Positions 63,717 through 64,000 of a stretch of 64,000 bases of DNA are shown here, piece by piece. The notes under the pieces were generated by a model. The model had not been told where the DNA came from and did not search any database. It saw nothing but the letters and a program-made list of their open reading frames with translations. Position numbers and translations under genes: made by a program. The number at the start of each line of letters is the position of its first letter. The stretch's first letter is position 1. Origin of the DNA: Proteles cristata cristata (lineage: Eukaryota; Chordata; Mammalia; Carnivora; Hyaenidae); contig JAESUZ010003088.1 of assembly GCA_017311185.1 (NCBI GenBank), positions 1,178,001 to 1,242,000 of the forward strand, in the 5' to 3' direction.

Positions 63717-64000
<284 letters not shown>

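Overview
The window is mammalian nuclear DNA. Its many tRNA-Lys-derived CAN-SINEs, with the GGGCGCCTGGGTGGCTCAG head, CT-rich tail and A-rich end, point to a carnivore. The subfamily carrying the CTTTCGCTTAGGTCATGATCTCGCG and CTGACTGCCAGCTCAGAG variants is the type I associate with felids, so a cat-family genome is most likely. The only protein-coding gene I can support is the 3' end of ROBO1 (roundabout guidance receptor 1), on the minus strand. No prokaryotic feature is present.

ROBO1 fills the right half. Reading leftwards from 64000, six coding segments encode the end of the cytoplasmic tail: 63814-64000 (continues outside the window), 53407-53813, 49888-50040, 42644-42952, 36232-36428 and 34933-34947, the last holding four codons and the stop. 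All splice sites are GT-AG, and the codon phases across the five introns fit (2, 1, 1, 1, 0). The 3' UTR runs leftwards from 34932, probably to about 33135. It holds a perfect 8-mer target for miR-218, a microRNA encoded in introns of the SLIT ligand genes. Two possible poly(A) signals lie on either side of that site.

From 1 to about 33100 the DNA lies downstream of ROBO1, and I see no gene in it. It holds decayed LINE-1, L2, MIR and MaLR fragments and many CAN-SINEs. It also holds a degraded endogenous retrovirus (11708-17685, minus strand), with one LTR interrupted by a LINE-1 and the other by a SINE, and a 40-bp 5S rRNA-like fragment inside it. A 240-bp element with terminal inverted repeats and TA ends lies at 27853-28092. 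A pair of direct repeats of about 70 bp brackets a unique 1-kb segment at 26116-27228.

The ROBO1 introns carry similar repeats: young LINE-1 and SINE copies with clear target-site duplications, a nearly perfect 70-bp tandem duplication, and complementary GT and AC microsatellites about 180 bp apart. I found no CRISPR, operon or convincing novel coding system. The most useful leads are the ROBO1 3' UTR layout, the two in-frame skippable ROBO1 exons, and the unassigned repeat structures. Repeat family names were assigned from memory of consensus sequences and were not checked by alignment.
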